Notes: a model not told the origin generated them from the letters alone. 35,393 nucleotides of DNA from Halobacteriovorax sp. (GCA_024686135.1 JAIBDQ010000017.1:1-35393); one strand, 5' to 3'. Positions 15,853-23,634 are shown, counted from the first letter of the stretch. Numbers and translations are program-made.

Positions 15853-16689
15853 ATGAGTCTAGAAACTTTACTATTTGGTACTGCCGGTGTTCCGAACAGC
15901 ACCCAAAAGAAAAACAATCCAATTGAGGGTGTTAAGCAAATACACGCCTTAGGTTTGGACTGTATGCAGCTAGAGTTCGCACATGGCGTAAGGATGAAAG
16001 AAGAAGTTTCCTCTGGCCTAAGAAAGATCTCTTACGAGTTAGGTGTGCCTTTAACTTCGCATGGTCCTTACTATATTAATTTAAATGCAAGAGAGCAGGA
16101 CAAAATCGATAGCTCTGTTGAAAGAATTATTCAAACTGCAAAAATTTCAGACCTTTGTGGTGCAGAGAGTATGACCTTTCATGCTGCTTTCTACATGAAA
16201 GATTCTCCTTATGATGTATTTGATCTTGTTGAAAAATCAATGAACGTCATTGAAGAAAGACTTGGTCGATTAGATATTGAAATCGAACTAAGACCAGAGC
16301 TTACTGGAAAAACCAGTCAGTTTGGTTCTCTAGAAGAACTAATAAGCCTAACCAAGAATGTTAATAGCTGTAGACCTTGTATGGACTTCAGTCACCTGTT
16401 CGCAAGAACCGGGAAATACAACTCTGAGGCTGAGTTTGAAGAAGTAATTCAAACACTAAAAGCTGAACTAGGTGAAGAAAGTGTTAAAAACATGCATATC
16501 CATCTTTCAGGAATAAGTAGCAACTCAAAAGGTGACTTGAAGCACTTAAACCTAGATGATTCATCATTCAACTGGAAAGATCTTCTAAAAGTTTTAAAGA
16601 AGAATGATTCAAGAGGATATGTTATTTGTAATAGTCCAAATCTTGAAGATGATGCTTTAAAGATGAAGACTTTTTACAGAGAAGCTTAG
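15853..16689 (+). CDS. Endonuclease IV-like TIM-barrel protein
   Basis: This 278-residue protein resembles AP endonuclease family 2 (Nfo) in its shorter archaeal-type form. Metal-ligand positions can be lined up with Escherichia coli Nfo: His70, His110, Glu145, Asp178, His181, His217 and the DLKHL block with His231. The last ligand, normally Glu261, falls at Asn260 in VICNSPNLEDDA. Nfo cuts DNA at abasic sites through three zinc ions. Loss of that Glu may weaken or change activity, so this could be a nuclease with altered metals or a sugar-isomerase-like barrel. A GGGA stretch precedes the ATG. It ends 4 bases inside the opposing hypothetical gene. Confidence 0.75.
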   Translation: MSLETLLFGTAGVPNSTQKKNNPIEGVKQIHALGLDCMQLEFAHGVRMKEEVSSGLRKISYELGVPLTSHGPYYINLNAREQDKIDSSVERIIQTAKISDLCGAESMTFHAAFYMKDSPYDVFDLVEKSMNVIEERLGRLDIEIELRPELTGKTSQFGSLEELISLTKNVNSCRPCMDFSHLFARTGKYNSEAEFEEVIQTLKAELGEESVKNMHIHLSGISSNSKGDLKHLNLDDSSFNWKDLLKVLKKNDSRGYVICNSPNLEDDALKMKTFYREA

Positions 16690-17084
16690 GCTGCTAATTT
16701 AAAATCAGTTTTATCGAAGATGAGTGAGTGGAGATCTTTTAAATTGGTCTCCATTTTTTTTGGAATAAAAACTAAGTAAGTTTGATGGCCAGAAAATAGA
16801 AATGCTGATTTAACGTCATCCCCAACAAGTGAACCAAAAACAGAATTAAAGTACTCCATATCTCCATCAATAATAAATCCTTCGCCTTCTCGCTCATGAA
16901 CTTTTACAAAAGGTCCCCAGTTTGAAGGAAATGTATATAGCTTCTCACCAAGCTCAACCTGATAGCACTGGAGATTTCTATGATAAAAAACCTCGTACGT
17001 TATCATCTCCAAAGGACCACTTTTCTCCTCTAGGGTTTCTTCAACAAGTTGATTTAAAAGAATTTCATCATCAAGAAAACTCAT
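16686..17084 (-). CDS. Hypothetical protein, 132 residues
   Basis: I do not recognise this protein. It is acidic, has no signal peptide or membrane helix, and contains aromatic-rich beta-strand-like stretches (TYEVFYHRNLQCYQVEL and GHQTYLVFIPKK). The start has only a weak ribosome site. It may be transcribed ahead of the lipoprotein gene that follows? No: it lies downstream of the 17139-18313 gene pair on the same strand, 54 bases after it. Function unknown. Confidence 0.6.
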   Translation of the reverse strand: MSFLDDEILLNQLVEETLEEKSGPLEMITYEVFYHRNLQCYQVELGEKLYTFPSNWGPFVKVHEREGEGFIIDGDMEYFNSVFGSLVGDDVKSAFLFSGHQTYLVFIPKKMETNLKDLHSLIFDKTDFKLAA

Positions 17085-17138
17085 ATAATCTTATCGACTA
17101 TTGAATAAGAATCTTTATTATCCGATGGAACAGGTTGG

Positions 17139-17579
17139 TTATGGCTCTATATCTTTCTTAGACTCAAAATAACTCTTTAACCCACCAATACTTCCTATCT
17201 TCCACGCACCTTCTACAAAGGACAGGTTTGCCACATTTCGAATCTCAGCATTATATGGATTACCATCAGTTTTCTTCTGATAGGAGATGATATAGGTGAT
17301 TTTACAGGTCTTTTTATTACAGTCTCTTGAAAGCACTTTTAGTGTTTTCTTAGTAAACTGACTAGATTGGTCAAACTTTTTTCTAGCCTCTTCCCCGAGG
17401 GTACTCAAGGATTCTAAATCAGCCTTTAGCTCTCCCGTTGTTTTATTAATCAAGGCCTTTAGGTTATCCCCTTTTTGAAATCTTAAATTTACATAACTTC
17501 TTAAGACTTGCTCCGGACCTTGATCTTGGTTGCAAGAAATCGTTAAAAGGGACACTAAAATATAAGCTAAAATTTTCAT
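17139..17579 (-). CDS. Putative lipoprotein, 146 residues
   Basis: A short signal peptide ends in the lipobox LTISC with Cys16 as the likely lipidated residue. The mature part (QVLRSYVNLRFQKGDNLKALINKTTGELK...FVEGAWKIGSIGGLKSYFE) has the look of a small NTF2- or DUF4878-type lipoprotein that ends with a strand after a Trp, but I cannot name a family with confidence. It starts 2 bases after the stop of the upstream membrane protein gene, so the two are probably co-translated. It would be a substrate of the Lgt encoded in this window. Confidence 0.7.
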   Translation of the reverse strand: MKILAYILVSLLTISCNQDQGPEQVLRSYVNLRFQKGDNLKALINKTTGELKADLESLSTLGEEARKKFDQSSQFTKKTLKVLSRDCNKKTCKITYIISYQKKTDGNPYNAEIRNVANLSFVEGAWKIGSIGGLKSYFESKKDIEP

Positions 17580-17581
17580 AA

Positions 17582-18313
17582 CTACGCCGTTAGGTTTGGA
17601 GAATATCCTCTAGATTGAATTATATCATAAAACTCGTTCCACCCGAACACTCCATCTTCTTCATTTTTCTGATCAATTAGCCTTAGGCCAATACCGAAGT
17701 CAGCGGAGCCTGAGACAACAAAACCCTTACAAGAGTATTTAATTCCTTCAAAGTTCCATTTTACAAGAACTTCATTCTTAAGTTTATTAATAGGGCCATC
17801 CACCTTTAAAAAGCAGGTAGATTGATCCCAGTTGATGAATGTAGCTTTATATTTCTCTTCTTTGCAAATAATTACAATATCGCTATCAATCGTAAGCCCG
17901 GTGTAGAGGTCGCCCTTACTGGCCAAGGGAGTATTCGATGCCTCTGCTAAATCAGAGTTCATGAATAAATAGAAGTAGTAACTCAGAATCACAAATAAAA
18001 AATTTAAAATAAGTATAAACTTATCTAAGGCAATCATATATTGAACAAAGGCGTAGTAGATACACTGGAAAACAAAGGCTGAATAAAAGTATTTTGAAAA
18101 TTTACGTCCATTGAGAATCGTCAAACAAAACAAAACTAAAGTTATAAAAAGAACTCTATGGGAATCAAAGAAGCTCAAATAGGACTCGAGATTAAAGGTT
18201 GAGATTCCTTTAACAAAAGACTCTAGAACGTGAAGATACAACATTGCAAAAACAGCAAATACCGCTGTATTTCGCATTACTGGACTTTTTTTATATATCT
18301 TTAAATTCTGCAT
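17582..18313 (-). CDS. Membrane protein with C-terminal PilZ-like domain
   Basis: This 243-residue protein has about four membrane helices in residues 12-125. A cytoplasmic domain follows whose end, KGFVVSGSADFGIGLRLID, resembles the last strands of a PilZ domain. The cyclic-di-GMP-binding RxxxR motif is not visible, so binding is doubtful. The ATG is preceded by a strong GAGGTGG. The lipoprotein gene follows after 2 bases. It is divergent from a small ferredoxin gene across only 30 bases. Role unknown; PilZ similarity is inference. Confidence 0.6.
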   Translation of the reverse strand: MQNLKIYKKSPVMRNTAVFAVFAMLYLHVLESFVKGISTFNLESYLSFFDSHRVLFITLVLFCLTILNGRKFSKYFYSAFVFQCIYYAFVQYMIALDKFILILNFLFVILSYYFYLFMNSDLAEASNTPLASKGDLYTGLTIDSDIVIICKEEKYKATFINWDQSTCFLKVDGPINKLKNEVLVKWNFEGIKYSCKGFVVSGSADFGIGLRLIDQKNEEDGVFGWNEFYDIIQSRGYSPNLTA

Positions 18314-18330
18314 TAATTTACCACCTCAAT

Positions 18331-18336
18331 TATAAT
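18331..18336 (+). promoter_or_regulatory. -10 element placing transcription start at the ferredoxin ATG
   Basis: A perfect TATAAT at 18331-18336 predicts transcription beginning at about 18343-18344, which is the first base of the ATG. No Shine-Dalgarno sequence precedes the gene, so the mRNA may be leaderless. The -35 region is poor. Confidence 0.45.
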
Positions 18337-18343
18337 ATTCCTT

Positions 18344-18550
18344 ATGAAGCCTAAATTGGAAATAAATAATACATGTATTCATTGCGACAACTGTAGATTA
18401 ATCTGCCCAGAACATTCTGTTATGAAGAGCAAAGACACTTATCGCATCGAACCCTGGAGCTGTACGTTATGTCAGTTATGCATCGAAGTATGTCCAGTCG
18501 ACTGCATTAAGTTCACAAGTGAAGAGAAAGAGAATGAGTATATTACTTGA
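18344..18550 (+). CDS. Small dicluster 4Fe-4S ferredoxin
   Basis: This 68-residue protein is a compact bacterial-type ferredoxin with two CxxCxxCxxxC motifs: Cys11, 14, 17, 21 and Cys40, 43, 46, 50. It should carry two [4Fe-4S] clusters and shuttle electrons in the cytoplasm. Its size matches classical 2[4Fe-4S] ferredoxins, unlike the 149-residue one at 10393. The coding region starts 8 bases after a TATAAT box and has no ribosome site. Its last 8 bases overlap the opposing nucleotidyltransferase gene. Redox partner unknown. Confidence 0.85.
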   Translation: MKPKLEINNTCIHCDNCRLICPEHSVMKSKDTYRIEPWSCTLCQLCIEVCPVDCIKFTSEEKENEYIT

Positions 18551-19421
18551 TGTTAATCTTTTCACTTAGATTAGTTCCATCACTCCAGATTTCACCTTGG
18601 TCTAAAACAATTTTTTTATCGCTTTTGATTTTTTTATCTGACCTAAAGTTTAATCCATAACTTAAGCAATAATTTATTCCATCAACGCCAATAAGCTCAG
18701 TTACTTTATTAGAATTATTTTTTTCTATTATTTTTTTCGTGTTAATACATAGATCAAAATATGTACTTAGCTTTCCAAAATCGTAATATTCCGATTCTTC
18801 AACTTTTTGAACTAACACTGTTTTTTCTTCAAAATTTCCAATTGATTTAAAAAGTGGAAGTGCTTCATTCTGATACTCTTGTTTTTCGACTTTAATCAAC
18901 GCCATTCCGGAGTAAGTATCAAAGCCTACCGAAGACACATCCTCATTTTTTTTAATTCCCTCTAGGGTATCCTTTGAGTTAATTATTAACTCATTATAAC
19001 CCTCAGTTTTTTTTACTTTTAACCCAAATAATACAACAGAGGCTTCTTCTAGCTTTCCTAGACCTTTCATAAAGATCTCCCTATCAAAAAAATAAAACTG
19101 ATCTGCATTATTTATTAACAAGGGTGTATCCCACAAATTGAACTTTTTGGTTATATTTAAAATCCCCCCTCCCTGATCTAAGAGATTCGGTTCAAAAACA
19201 ATAGATATCTTTTCAGAGTTAAAAGAAGAAAACTGCTCTGCCAGATGATGAGTATTAACAAAAAATCTCTCAATACCAAACTTATCGTGAAGAAACTTAA
19301 TCTGTAACCCTAAAAGGTTATGCCCAAAAAAAGGCCAAAGAGGCTTAGCTAAAATTTTGCCAATCTCCCCCATTCTGGTTCCTTTCCCTGCAGCTAAGAT
19401 AATTGCGTGCTTAACTTGCAT
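18543..19421 (-). CDS. murU: Nucleotidyltransferase, MurU-like (MurNAc-1-phosphate uridylyltransferase)
   Basis: The N-terminus AIILAAGKGTRMGEIGKILAKPL is the nucleotide-binding signature of sugar-1-phosphate nucleotidyltransferases. NNADQFYF near residue 105 holds the metal-binding Asp. At 292 residues it is longer than typical MurU (about 225), with a C-terminal extension I do not recognise. It overlaps by 11 bases the gene for an AmgK-like sugar kinase. That pairing is the known AmgK-MurU route, which turns recycled N-acetylmuramic acid into UDP-MurNAc while bypassing early Mur steps. The specific substrate is inferred from this neighbour; another sugar phosphate is possible. Confidence 0.7.
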   Translation of the reverse strand: MQVKHAIILAAGKGTRMGEIGKILAKPLWPFFGHNLLGLQIKFLHDKFGIERFFVNTHHLAEQFSSFNSEKISIVFEPNLLDQGGGILNITKKFNLWDTPLLINNADQFYFFDREIFMKGLGKLEEASVVLFGLKVKKTEGYNELIINSKDTLEGIKKNEDVSSVGFDTYSGMALIKVEKQEYQNEALPLFKSIGNFEEKTVLVQKVEESEYYDFGKLSTYFDLCINTKKIIEKNNSNKVTELIGVDGINYCLSYGLNFRSDKKIKSDKKIVLDQGEIWSDGTNLSEKINIK

Positions 19422-20409
19422 AATATATTTTTGCTAAGGTTACTTTAAGATCTGTCAATTGCTCATATCTTGAAAGCTTGGCAAGGACCGTTTCGAAAGC
19501 TCTTCCAATAAACTTTAAGTATCTACTGTCCCCTCTCGTATTATAAATCAATGAGAAACTGCCTATTGCCTTATAAAGTCTTTGAATTGCCATATAGTCA
19601 TAATACTTTTCAAAATTATCCATTTTTAATTTACTTTTTTCTAAATAATAATTTATTAATTCAGTTTTCACTTCCTTATTTACAAAAAAATAACAATCTT
19701 CAAGAAGACTAACTAGGTCATACTGAGGAAGACCTAATCGAGCATCCTGAAAATCTATAATAACGGGTCTAGCATCAACCAACATCACATTTCTTGAATG
19801 AAAGTCTCTATGAGTAACTACCATAGGTTCTGTATCTAAGAATTTGCATATCCCTGTAAACGCCTGATCAATTATATTAATACTTGTATCATCAGCATTT
19901 GTTTTTAAAAGCTTTATAATAAAGTTTGCGTTAGTTACTCTTGTCTCATCTAATAATTTTGCAGTATCAAATCTAAGTTTAGTAAAACATGTATTTTGGT
20001 GGTCGCTAGGACTTATCGCATGAATCTTTAAAAGCTCATCAAGAACCGGGTAATAAAGCTCTAGCTTTTCTTTTTTATTTCTTGTCTGCCCCAAGGCTTC
20101 TAGTAACGTCAGATTACCTAAATCCTCTTCAAGAATAAAACCCTTCTCTCTATTTAGGTAGAATATATCAGGGACTCTTACTCCGCTTTTTTTTAAAACT
20201 AACTGCATCTCCTCAAAGTCATATCTATCATCTTTTCCTATAGGGTTATCCAGACAGGCCACATAGCTTTTGGAACTATCTATTAATCTAAAGTATCGTC
20301 TTGTCGATGCATCACCCGTAAGTTTTTCAACTGTTAGATCACCACTCTGAAGTCCCGAACTTTTGAATAAACTTTCGATAAACAGCCTTTCTGTTTCTTC
20401 TGGCTTCAT
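19411..20409 (-). CDS. amgK: Aminoglycoside phosphotransferase-family kinase, AmgK-like
   Basis: This 332-residue protein belongs to the APH/choline kinase fold. It shows LTGDASTRRYFRL near residues 30-42, EEDLGNLTLLEAL near 94, the catalytic loop HRDFHSRNVM near 200 and the metal-binding IDFQDARLGLPQYDLVSLL near 218. This set matches AmgK, which phosphorylates MurNAc or GlcNAc at the anomeric position. The MurU-like gene follows with overlap, supporting cell-wall sugar recycling. Its ATG overlaps the upstream lipoprotein stop (ATGA), so translation is coupled. Confidence 0.8.
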   Translation of the reverse strand: MKPEETERLFIESLFKSSGLQSGDLTVEKLTGDASTRRYFRLIDSSKSYVACLDNPIGKDDRYDFEEMQLVLKKSGVRVPDIFYLNREKGFILEEDLGNLTLLEALGQTRNKKEKLELYYPVLDELLKIHAISPSDHQNTCFTKLRFDTAKLLDETRVTNANFIIKLLKTNADDTSINIIDQAFTGICKFLDTEPMVVTHRDFHSRNVMLVDARPVIIDFQDARLGLPQYDLVSLLEDCYFFVNKEVKTELINYYLEKSKLKMDNFEKYYDYMAIQRLYKAIGSFSLIYNTRGDSRYLKFIGRAFETVLAKLSRYEQLTDLKVTLAKIYYAS

Positions 20410-21197
20410 AGTAATGACCTTTGCAATTGATAAAATCCTCTAGATGAGTTTTTTTCTGGGTTTTCGCTATCAGACTGTCTTTTCCCTACTTCTTGAGCTA
20501 AAAAACTTTTAAATAAAAATTCTTCCCTTGTTTGTGCTTGTGTAGCACCTAACTGCATAGAGAATTCAAGACTATTTTTATTTTGCATTTGAATCCAGTT
20601 GAGTACCGAGTAAGGATCATAGCCCGCTCTTTTTAATAAAAAATATGACCATTTAAGTGATTCTACTCTGACTTTTAAAGGTAAACGATAAAGGGAGAGC
20701 ATTTTCTTAGTACTAGAAAACCCCAAAGGGACTAGTACTTTTTTTTCATAAAGATTTTTATGTATTCTGTAAATCTCATTCGCTATCAAAGAGACAAATA
20801 AATCCTCACTTTTTAGATATTTTCTTATCAATGTATCACTAAAAAAGAACCTTCCACTCGGTAAACTAAAGTAAAATGGTGATTCAGATTTAATTACATG
20901 AAATTTAGGAACGATTTTTTTCTTAAGAATAAGTTCATTATTCAATACTATTCTTTTATAAATTCCTTCCAAGTAATCTCTATTTGTTTTTGATAGTCTC
21001 AACTCCTTTATCGACGGAGTATTCAGGTAATCGTTTGCTAAATATTCAAGATGATCTACATAGTCTTGATCTGTGATGGTCGTTGAGTTTTTTTGAAAAT
21101 AAGTTTTCTCTCTACTACCGCAGGCAGTTACTAGACAAACTAAGAGAATAAAAAAAGCCCTCTTAGAGAGGGCTGTTTTTTTATATAAGGTGTTCAT
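20406..21197 (-). CDS. Lipoprotein with catalytically dead M48-type peptidase fold
   Basis: A signal peptide ends in the lipobox VTAC with Cys26. The mature part follows the M48 metallopeptidase pattern: a FHVIKSESPFYFSLPSGRFFFSD-type strand region at about 99-121, then LFVSLIANEIYRI at 133-145. Where M48 has HExxH this protein has NEIYR, and where it has ExxxD before the AGYDP block it has RVESLKWSYFLLKRAGYDP. Both zinc His are gone, so it is probably a pseudo-protease with a binding or chaperone role at the envelope. It starts 2 bases after the LysM gene stop. A strong terminator hairpin lies within its signal-peptide codons. M48 assignment is by motif reading. Confidence 0.65.
   Translation of the reverse strand: MNTLYKKTALSKRAFFILLVCLVTACGSREKTYFQKNSTTITDQDYVDHLEYLANDYLNTPSIKELRLSKTNRDYLEGIYKRIVLNNELILKKKIVPKFHVIKSESPFYFSLPSGRFFFSDTLIRKYLKSEDLFVSLIANEIYRIHKNLYEKKVLVPLGFSSTKKMLSLYRLPLKVRVESLKWSYFLLKRAGYDPYSVLNWIQMQNKNSLEFSMQLGATQAQTREEFLFKSFLAQEVGKRQSDSENPEKNSSRGFYQLQRSLL
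21149..21182. terminator. Bidirectional intrinsic terminator inside a coding region
   Basis: AGCCCTCT (21156-21163), loop TAG, AGAGGGCT (21167-21174): an 8-bp perfect stem. On the minus strand the stem runs into seven T (21156-21150); on the plus strand into G and seven T (21176-21182). The hairpin occupies about codons 8-14 of the lipoprotein gene that starts at 21197 and comes right after the LysM gene, so it would stop LysM transcripts unless read through. Confidence 0.85.
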
Positions 21198-21199
21198 AA

Positions 21200-21838
21200 T
21201 TATTCAGATGCTACGTCTCTTTCTGGCACATAGTAAAGCGTAAACCCAGCAAAGATCAGATTTGGATCATGAATCATTGGTCTATTATTATCATATAATA
21301 ATTTCCACTTACTCGTTGTTCCATATTTATCATTTGAGATTGTTCCTAGAGTATCACCTGTCTTAATTAAATAAGGCAGTCCTTCTGGGCTCCAAACAAA
21401 CTTCTCTGAAGGAACATTATACTTTAAAGCTGCACCCTCAGCTAAAGCACCTGTGCTCACGCCTGGATTTAACTCTTGTAAAGATTTCCATTTTCTGTAA
21501 TCACCATAAAGCTTAAAAGCAATGAGCATTAAGGTGTCACCTTTTTCAATTTGGTAGTCAGCTACACCCTCTGTCATCGCAATCGATGTTGAGTTATCTG
21601 ATCCATCCATGACTTGAACATCACTAGAAGACTCAGAAACCAGTTCGTCTGACTCTAGCGATGCATCACCTTCAGAAAGTTCTAGATCCTCTTCATCAGA
21701 ATCTACAATGAAGTCAGATTCATCTTCCATTTCTGCAACCGTATTATCAGTTGGCTTATCTGCTGCTTTTTTCTTGTTATTAGAACAAGACACTAATGCG
21801 AAAATTGATATTAAAAGGAACACCTTTAAAAGCTTCAT
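21200..21838 (-). CDS. LysM-domain lipoprotein
   Basis: This 212-residue protein has a signal peptide with lipobox LVSC (Cys18), then a very acidic Ser/Asp/Glu linker at about 33-90. Two LysM peptidoglycan-binding domains follow: residues 94-142 (YQIEKGDTLMLIAFKLYGD) and 155-204 (YLIKTGDTLGTISNDKYG). It should be anchored in the outer or inner membrane by lipid and hold peptidoglycan through LysM. No catalytic domain is present. AAGGAGAG precedes the ATG. It is the first gene of a run with the M48-like lipoprotein, AmgK and MurU, which fits a cell-wall theme. Confidence 0.88.
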   Translation of the reverse strand: MKLLKVFLLISIFALVSCSNNKKKAADKPTDNTVAEMEDESDFIVDSDEEDLELSEGDASLESDELVSESSSDVQVMDGSDNSTSIAMTEGVADYQIEKGDTLMLIAFKLYGDYRKWKSLQELNPGVSTGALAEGAALKYNVPSEKFVWSPEGLPYLIKTGDTLGTISNDKYGTTSKWKLLYDNNRPMIHDPNLIFAGFTLYYVPERDVASE

Positions 21839-21921
21839 AGCTCTCTCCTTGAGTTTGTTTGCTATAACATATTATCGGCTCGTTATATTTTAACCTTTAA
21901 TAAATTTGGTTACTTGTTATA

Positions 21922-21927
21922 TATAAT
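21922..21927 (+). promoter_or_regulatory. Possible -10 element for the exported protein operon
   Basis: TATAAT at 21922-21927 lies 59 bases before the ATG at 21987. No good -35 is spaced correctly, so this is weak. The 148-base divergent region must also hold the LysM gene promoter, which I cannot place. Confidence 0.3.
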
Positions 21928-21986
21928 GGGGAATTTTTGCCGCCCCTCGCTAGACACAGCATAACGCCCTTGGGTAAGATGGAAGC

Positions 21987-22964
21987 ATGTATAGGATTAG
22001 CTTAATATTAACCTCCTTTATTTTTCTGAGTTTTTCACTCGGAATTAATGCCCAGTCAGTTCTCGATGACCTGTCAGGTGGAGATGATACATTTAACAAT
22101 GCACCGCTAGCTAATGAGAAAATACAGAAGATTTCTATCTCTAAGAGAATTTTCATTTTATCTAATAACGAAAGATCCTATGATAAAGGTGATTTCATCA
22201 GCTTAATTTTTAATGATGAGTTAGTCTGTAGAGCATTGGCCGCAAAAACCAAAGACAATCAGTCGGGTGTTAAAATTATTAAAATTTATAATCTCGACTT
22301 GTGGAACTCACTAAGAGCTGGTTCTGACGTAAAGGTCCTGCGTGGAGACGATAGTTACTATAGGAAAAATAAGAAAGACAATGTCGCAGAATCTAAGATC
22401 GACGATGAAGACGATTTATTTAATGAAACGACCGTTCTAGAAGACAGTCTTAATATTGATGATAATAAAAAAAGGGTTATCAAAACAGATAACTTAGTCA
22501 GCCTTGTTCTAGGAAAGATAGAAGGTCTAGACACTGATGGCAGTCCCCAAAGATATAATCAGCTAAATGCATATTGGGCCTATCAGGTTGATGATAATAT
22601 TTATGTCGAAGCTGGGTACGGACAAAATCTTATTAATGATTATCCGACTCTCGGCTTGGATGCAAAACTAACTAATATGGTCATTAGAGGGAAATACACT
22701 ATATCTGGTCCGATGTTTAGCTTCATTCAGCCTTATGTTGGATTTCAGGTCCTGGGTGCAGAAAGCCCTGGCGCTGGACAACAGGACCCTGTAGACACAA
22801 GGTCAGCTGCAGAGCTTGAGCTAGAACTTCAAAAGGTTGAAGATCTTAAAAAGAAGTCGATCGTTTTTGGAGTTACAGTCTTAAAAAGGTTAGTTCCAGG
22901 ATGGTTTTTTAGATTAGACCTTGGGTCTGATCTTATCTCAGGTGGATTTAGTCTTGAATTTTAG
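21987..22964 (+). CDS. Exported protein, possibly with C-terminal outer-membrane barrel
   Basis: I do not recognise a family. A signal peptide is clear (ISLILTSFIFLSFSLGINA, cleavage probably after residue 22). An acidic low-complexity stretch covers about 105-155. From 165 to the end are alternating strand-like segments (NAYWAYQVDDNIYVEAGYG, RGKYTISGPMFSFIQPYVGFQV), and the last residue is Phe (SLEF). Those are common marks of outer-membrane beta-barrels, but this is inference. A small lipoprotein gene starts inside its last 11 bases and folK follows. Confidence 0.65.
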   Translation: MYRISLILTSFIFLSFSLGINAQSVLDDLSGGDDTFNNAPLANEKIQKISISKRIFILSNNERSYDKGDFISLIFNDELVCRALAAKTKDNQSGVKIIKIYNLDLWNSLRAGSDVKVLRGDDSYYRKNKKDNVAESKIDDEDDLFNETTVLEDSLNIDDNKKRVIKTDNLVSLVLGKIEGLDTDGSPQRYNQLNAYWAYQVDDNIYVEAGYGQNLINDYPTLGLDAKLTNMVIRGKYTISGPMFSFIQPYVGFQVLGAESPGAGQQDPVDTRSAAELELELQKVEDLKKKSIVFGVTVLKRLVPGWFFRLDLGSDLISGGFSLEF

Positions 22965-23106
22965 AATCATCTTTCTAGCCATTTTAATTATTTCTGGATG
23001 CGGTGTTAAGTCAGACCCCATCCCGCCTAATAATGCAATTCTCCCCTCTTACCCAGATGAGTTTTTAAAACCCATTGAAGAAGAAGTTAAAAAGAAAAAA
23101 AATTAA
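22954..23106 (+). CDS. Small lipoprotein, 50 residues
   Basis: I choose the TTG at 22954 because AGGTGG lies 9 bases before it and the resulting N-terminus (MNFRIIFLAILIISGCG) is a neat signal peptide with lipobox ISGC. An open frame continues upstream to a TTG at 22921, but that would spoil the signal peptide. The short mature part begins CGVKSDPIPP and ends in Lys-rich residues, recalling the CGxKGPxxxP start of the small LptM/YifL-type lipoproteins that assist LPS-transport assembly; this link is tentative. Stop and the folK ATG overlap by one base. Confidence 0.6.
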   Translation: MNFRIIFLAILIISGCGVKSDPIPPNNAILPSYPDEFLKPIEEEVKKKKN

Positions 23107-23573
23107 TGTCCCTTATAATTTCACTCGGCACGAATATTGGAAACAGATTCGAAAATCTTCGATTAGCTAAGAAACTCCTATCGAAGAATCTGGTGCTATT
23201 AAATGAAAGCCGTATTTATAGCTCTCCCGCCGTTGATTACTTAGATCAACCTGAATTTTTAAATCAAGTACTATGTTTTGAAATTCCCAATTCCCTTCCT
23301 CAAGAATGTCTTGAGTTAGTGCTTAGCATTGAATCTAAAATGGGAAGAGTTAGACATATCCCCAAGGGCCCACGAGTTATCGATATTGATATATTATTCT
23401 GGGGTAATGAAACCTTAAATTCTCCTAACTTAGAGATTCCGCACCCAAGGCTTTTTCAAAGAAGTTTTATTGTCTTGCCGCTCAAAGAGTTACCAATCTT
23501 TCAAACGCTTAGCAGTAATTTTAAATTTCCAAGTAAGTTTTGTAATGAAGCCTTTCCATTGGATAATGTCTGA
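23106..23573 (+). CDS. folK: 6-hydroxymethyl-7,8-dihydropterin pyrophosphokinase
   Basis: This 155-residue protein matches HPPK. It begins ISLGTNIGNRFENLRLA, has YSSPAVDYLDQPEFLNQV near residues 38-55, and the signature GPRVIDIDILFWG near 88-100 with the two Asp that bind magnesium, followed by IPHPRLFQRSFIVLPL. HPPK moves pyrophosphate from ATP to the pterin in folate synthesis. Length is normal. Its ATG overlaps the stop of the lipoprotein gene. The rest of the folate genes are not in the window. Confidence 0.92.
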   Translation: MSLIISLGTNIGNRFENLRLAKKLLSKNLVLLNESRIYSSPAVDYLDQPEFLNQVLCFEIPNSLPQECLELVLSIESKMGRVRHIPKGPRVIDIDILFWGNETLNSPNLEIPHPRLFQRSFIVLPLKELPIFQTLSSNFKFPSKFCNEAFPLDNV

Positions 23574-23584
23574 AATTTGCTAGA

Positions 23585-23613
23585 TTGACCCCAAAAGACT
23601 CCGTCCATATAAT
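23585..23613 (+). promoter_or_regulatory. Sigma-70-type promoter of the acyl-CoA dehydrogenase/etf operon
   Basis: TTGACC at 23585-23590, a 17-base spacer and a perfect TATAAT at 23608-23613. This is the best housekeeping promoter in the window. The predicted start near 23620 leaves about 15 bases to the ATG at 23635. Confidence 0.85.
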
Positions 23614-23634
23614 TCTATATTCATTGGAAAAAAT

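Noticed and set aside
22921-22953. Upstream TTG start for the small lipoprotein
   Set aside because: It adds 11 residues that disrupt the signal peptide; the TTG at 22954 has AGGTGG before it.
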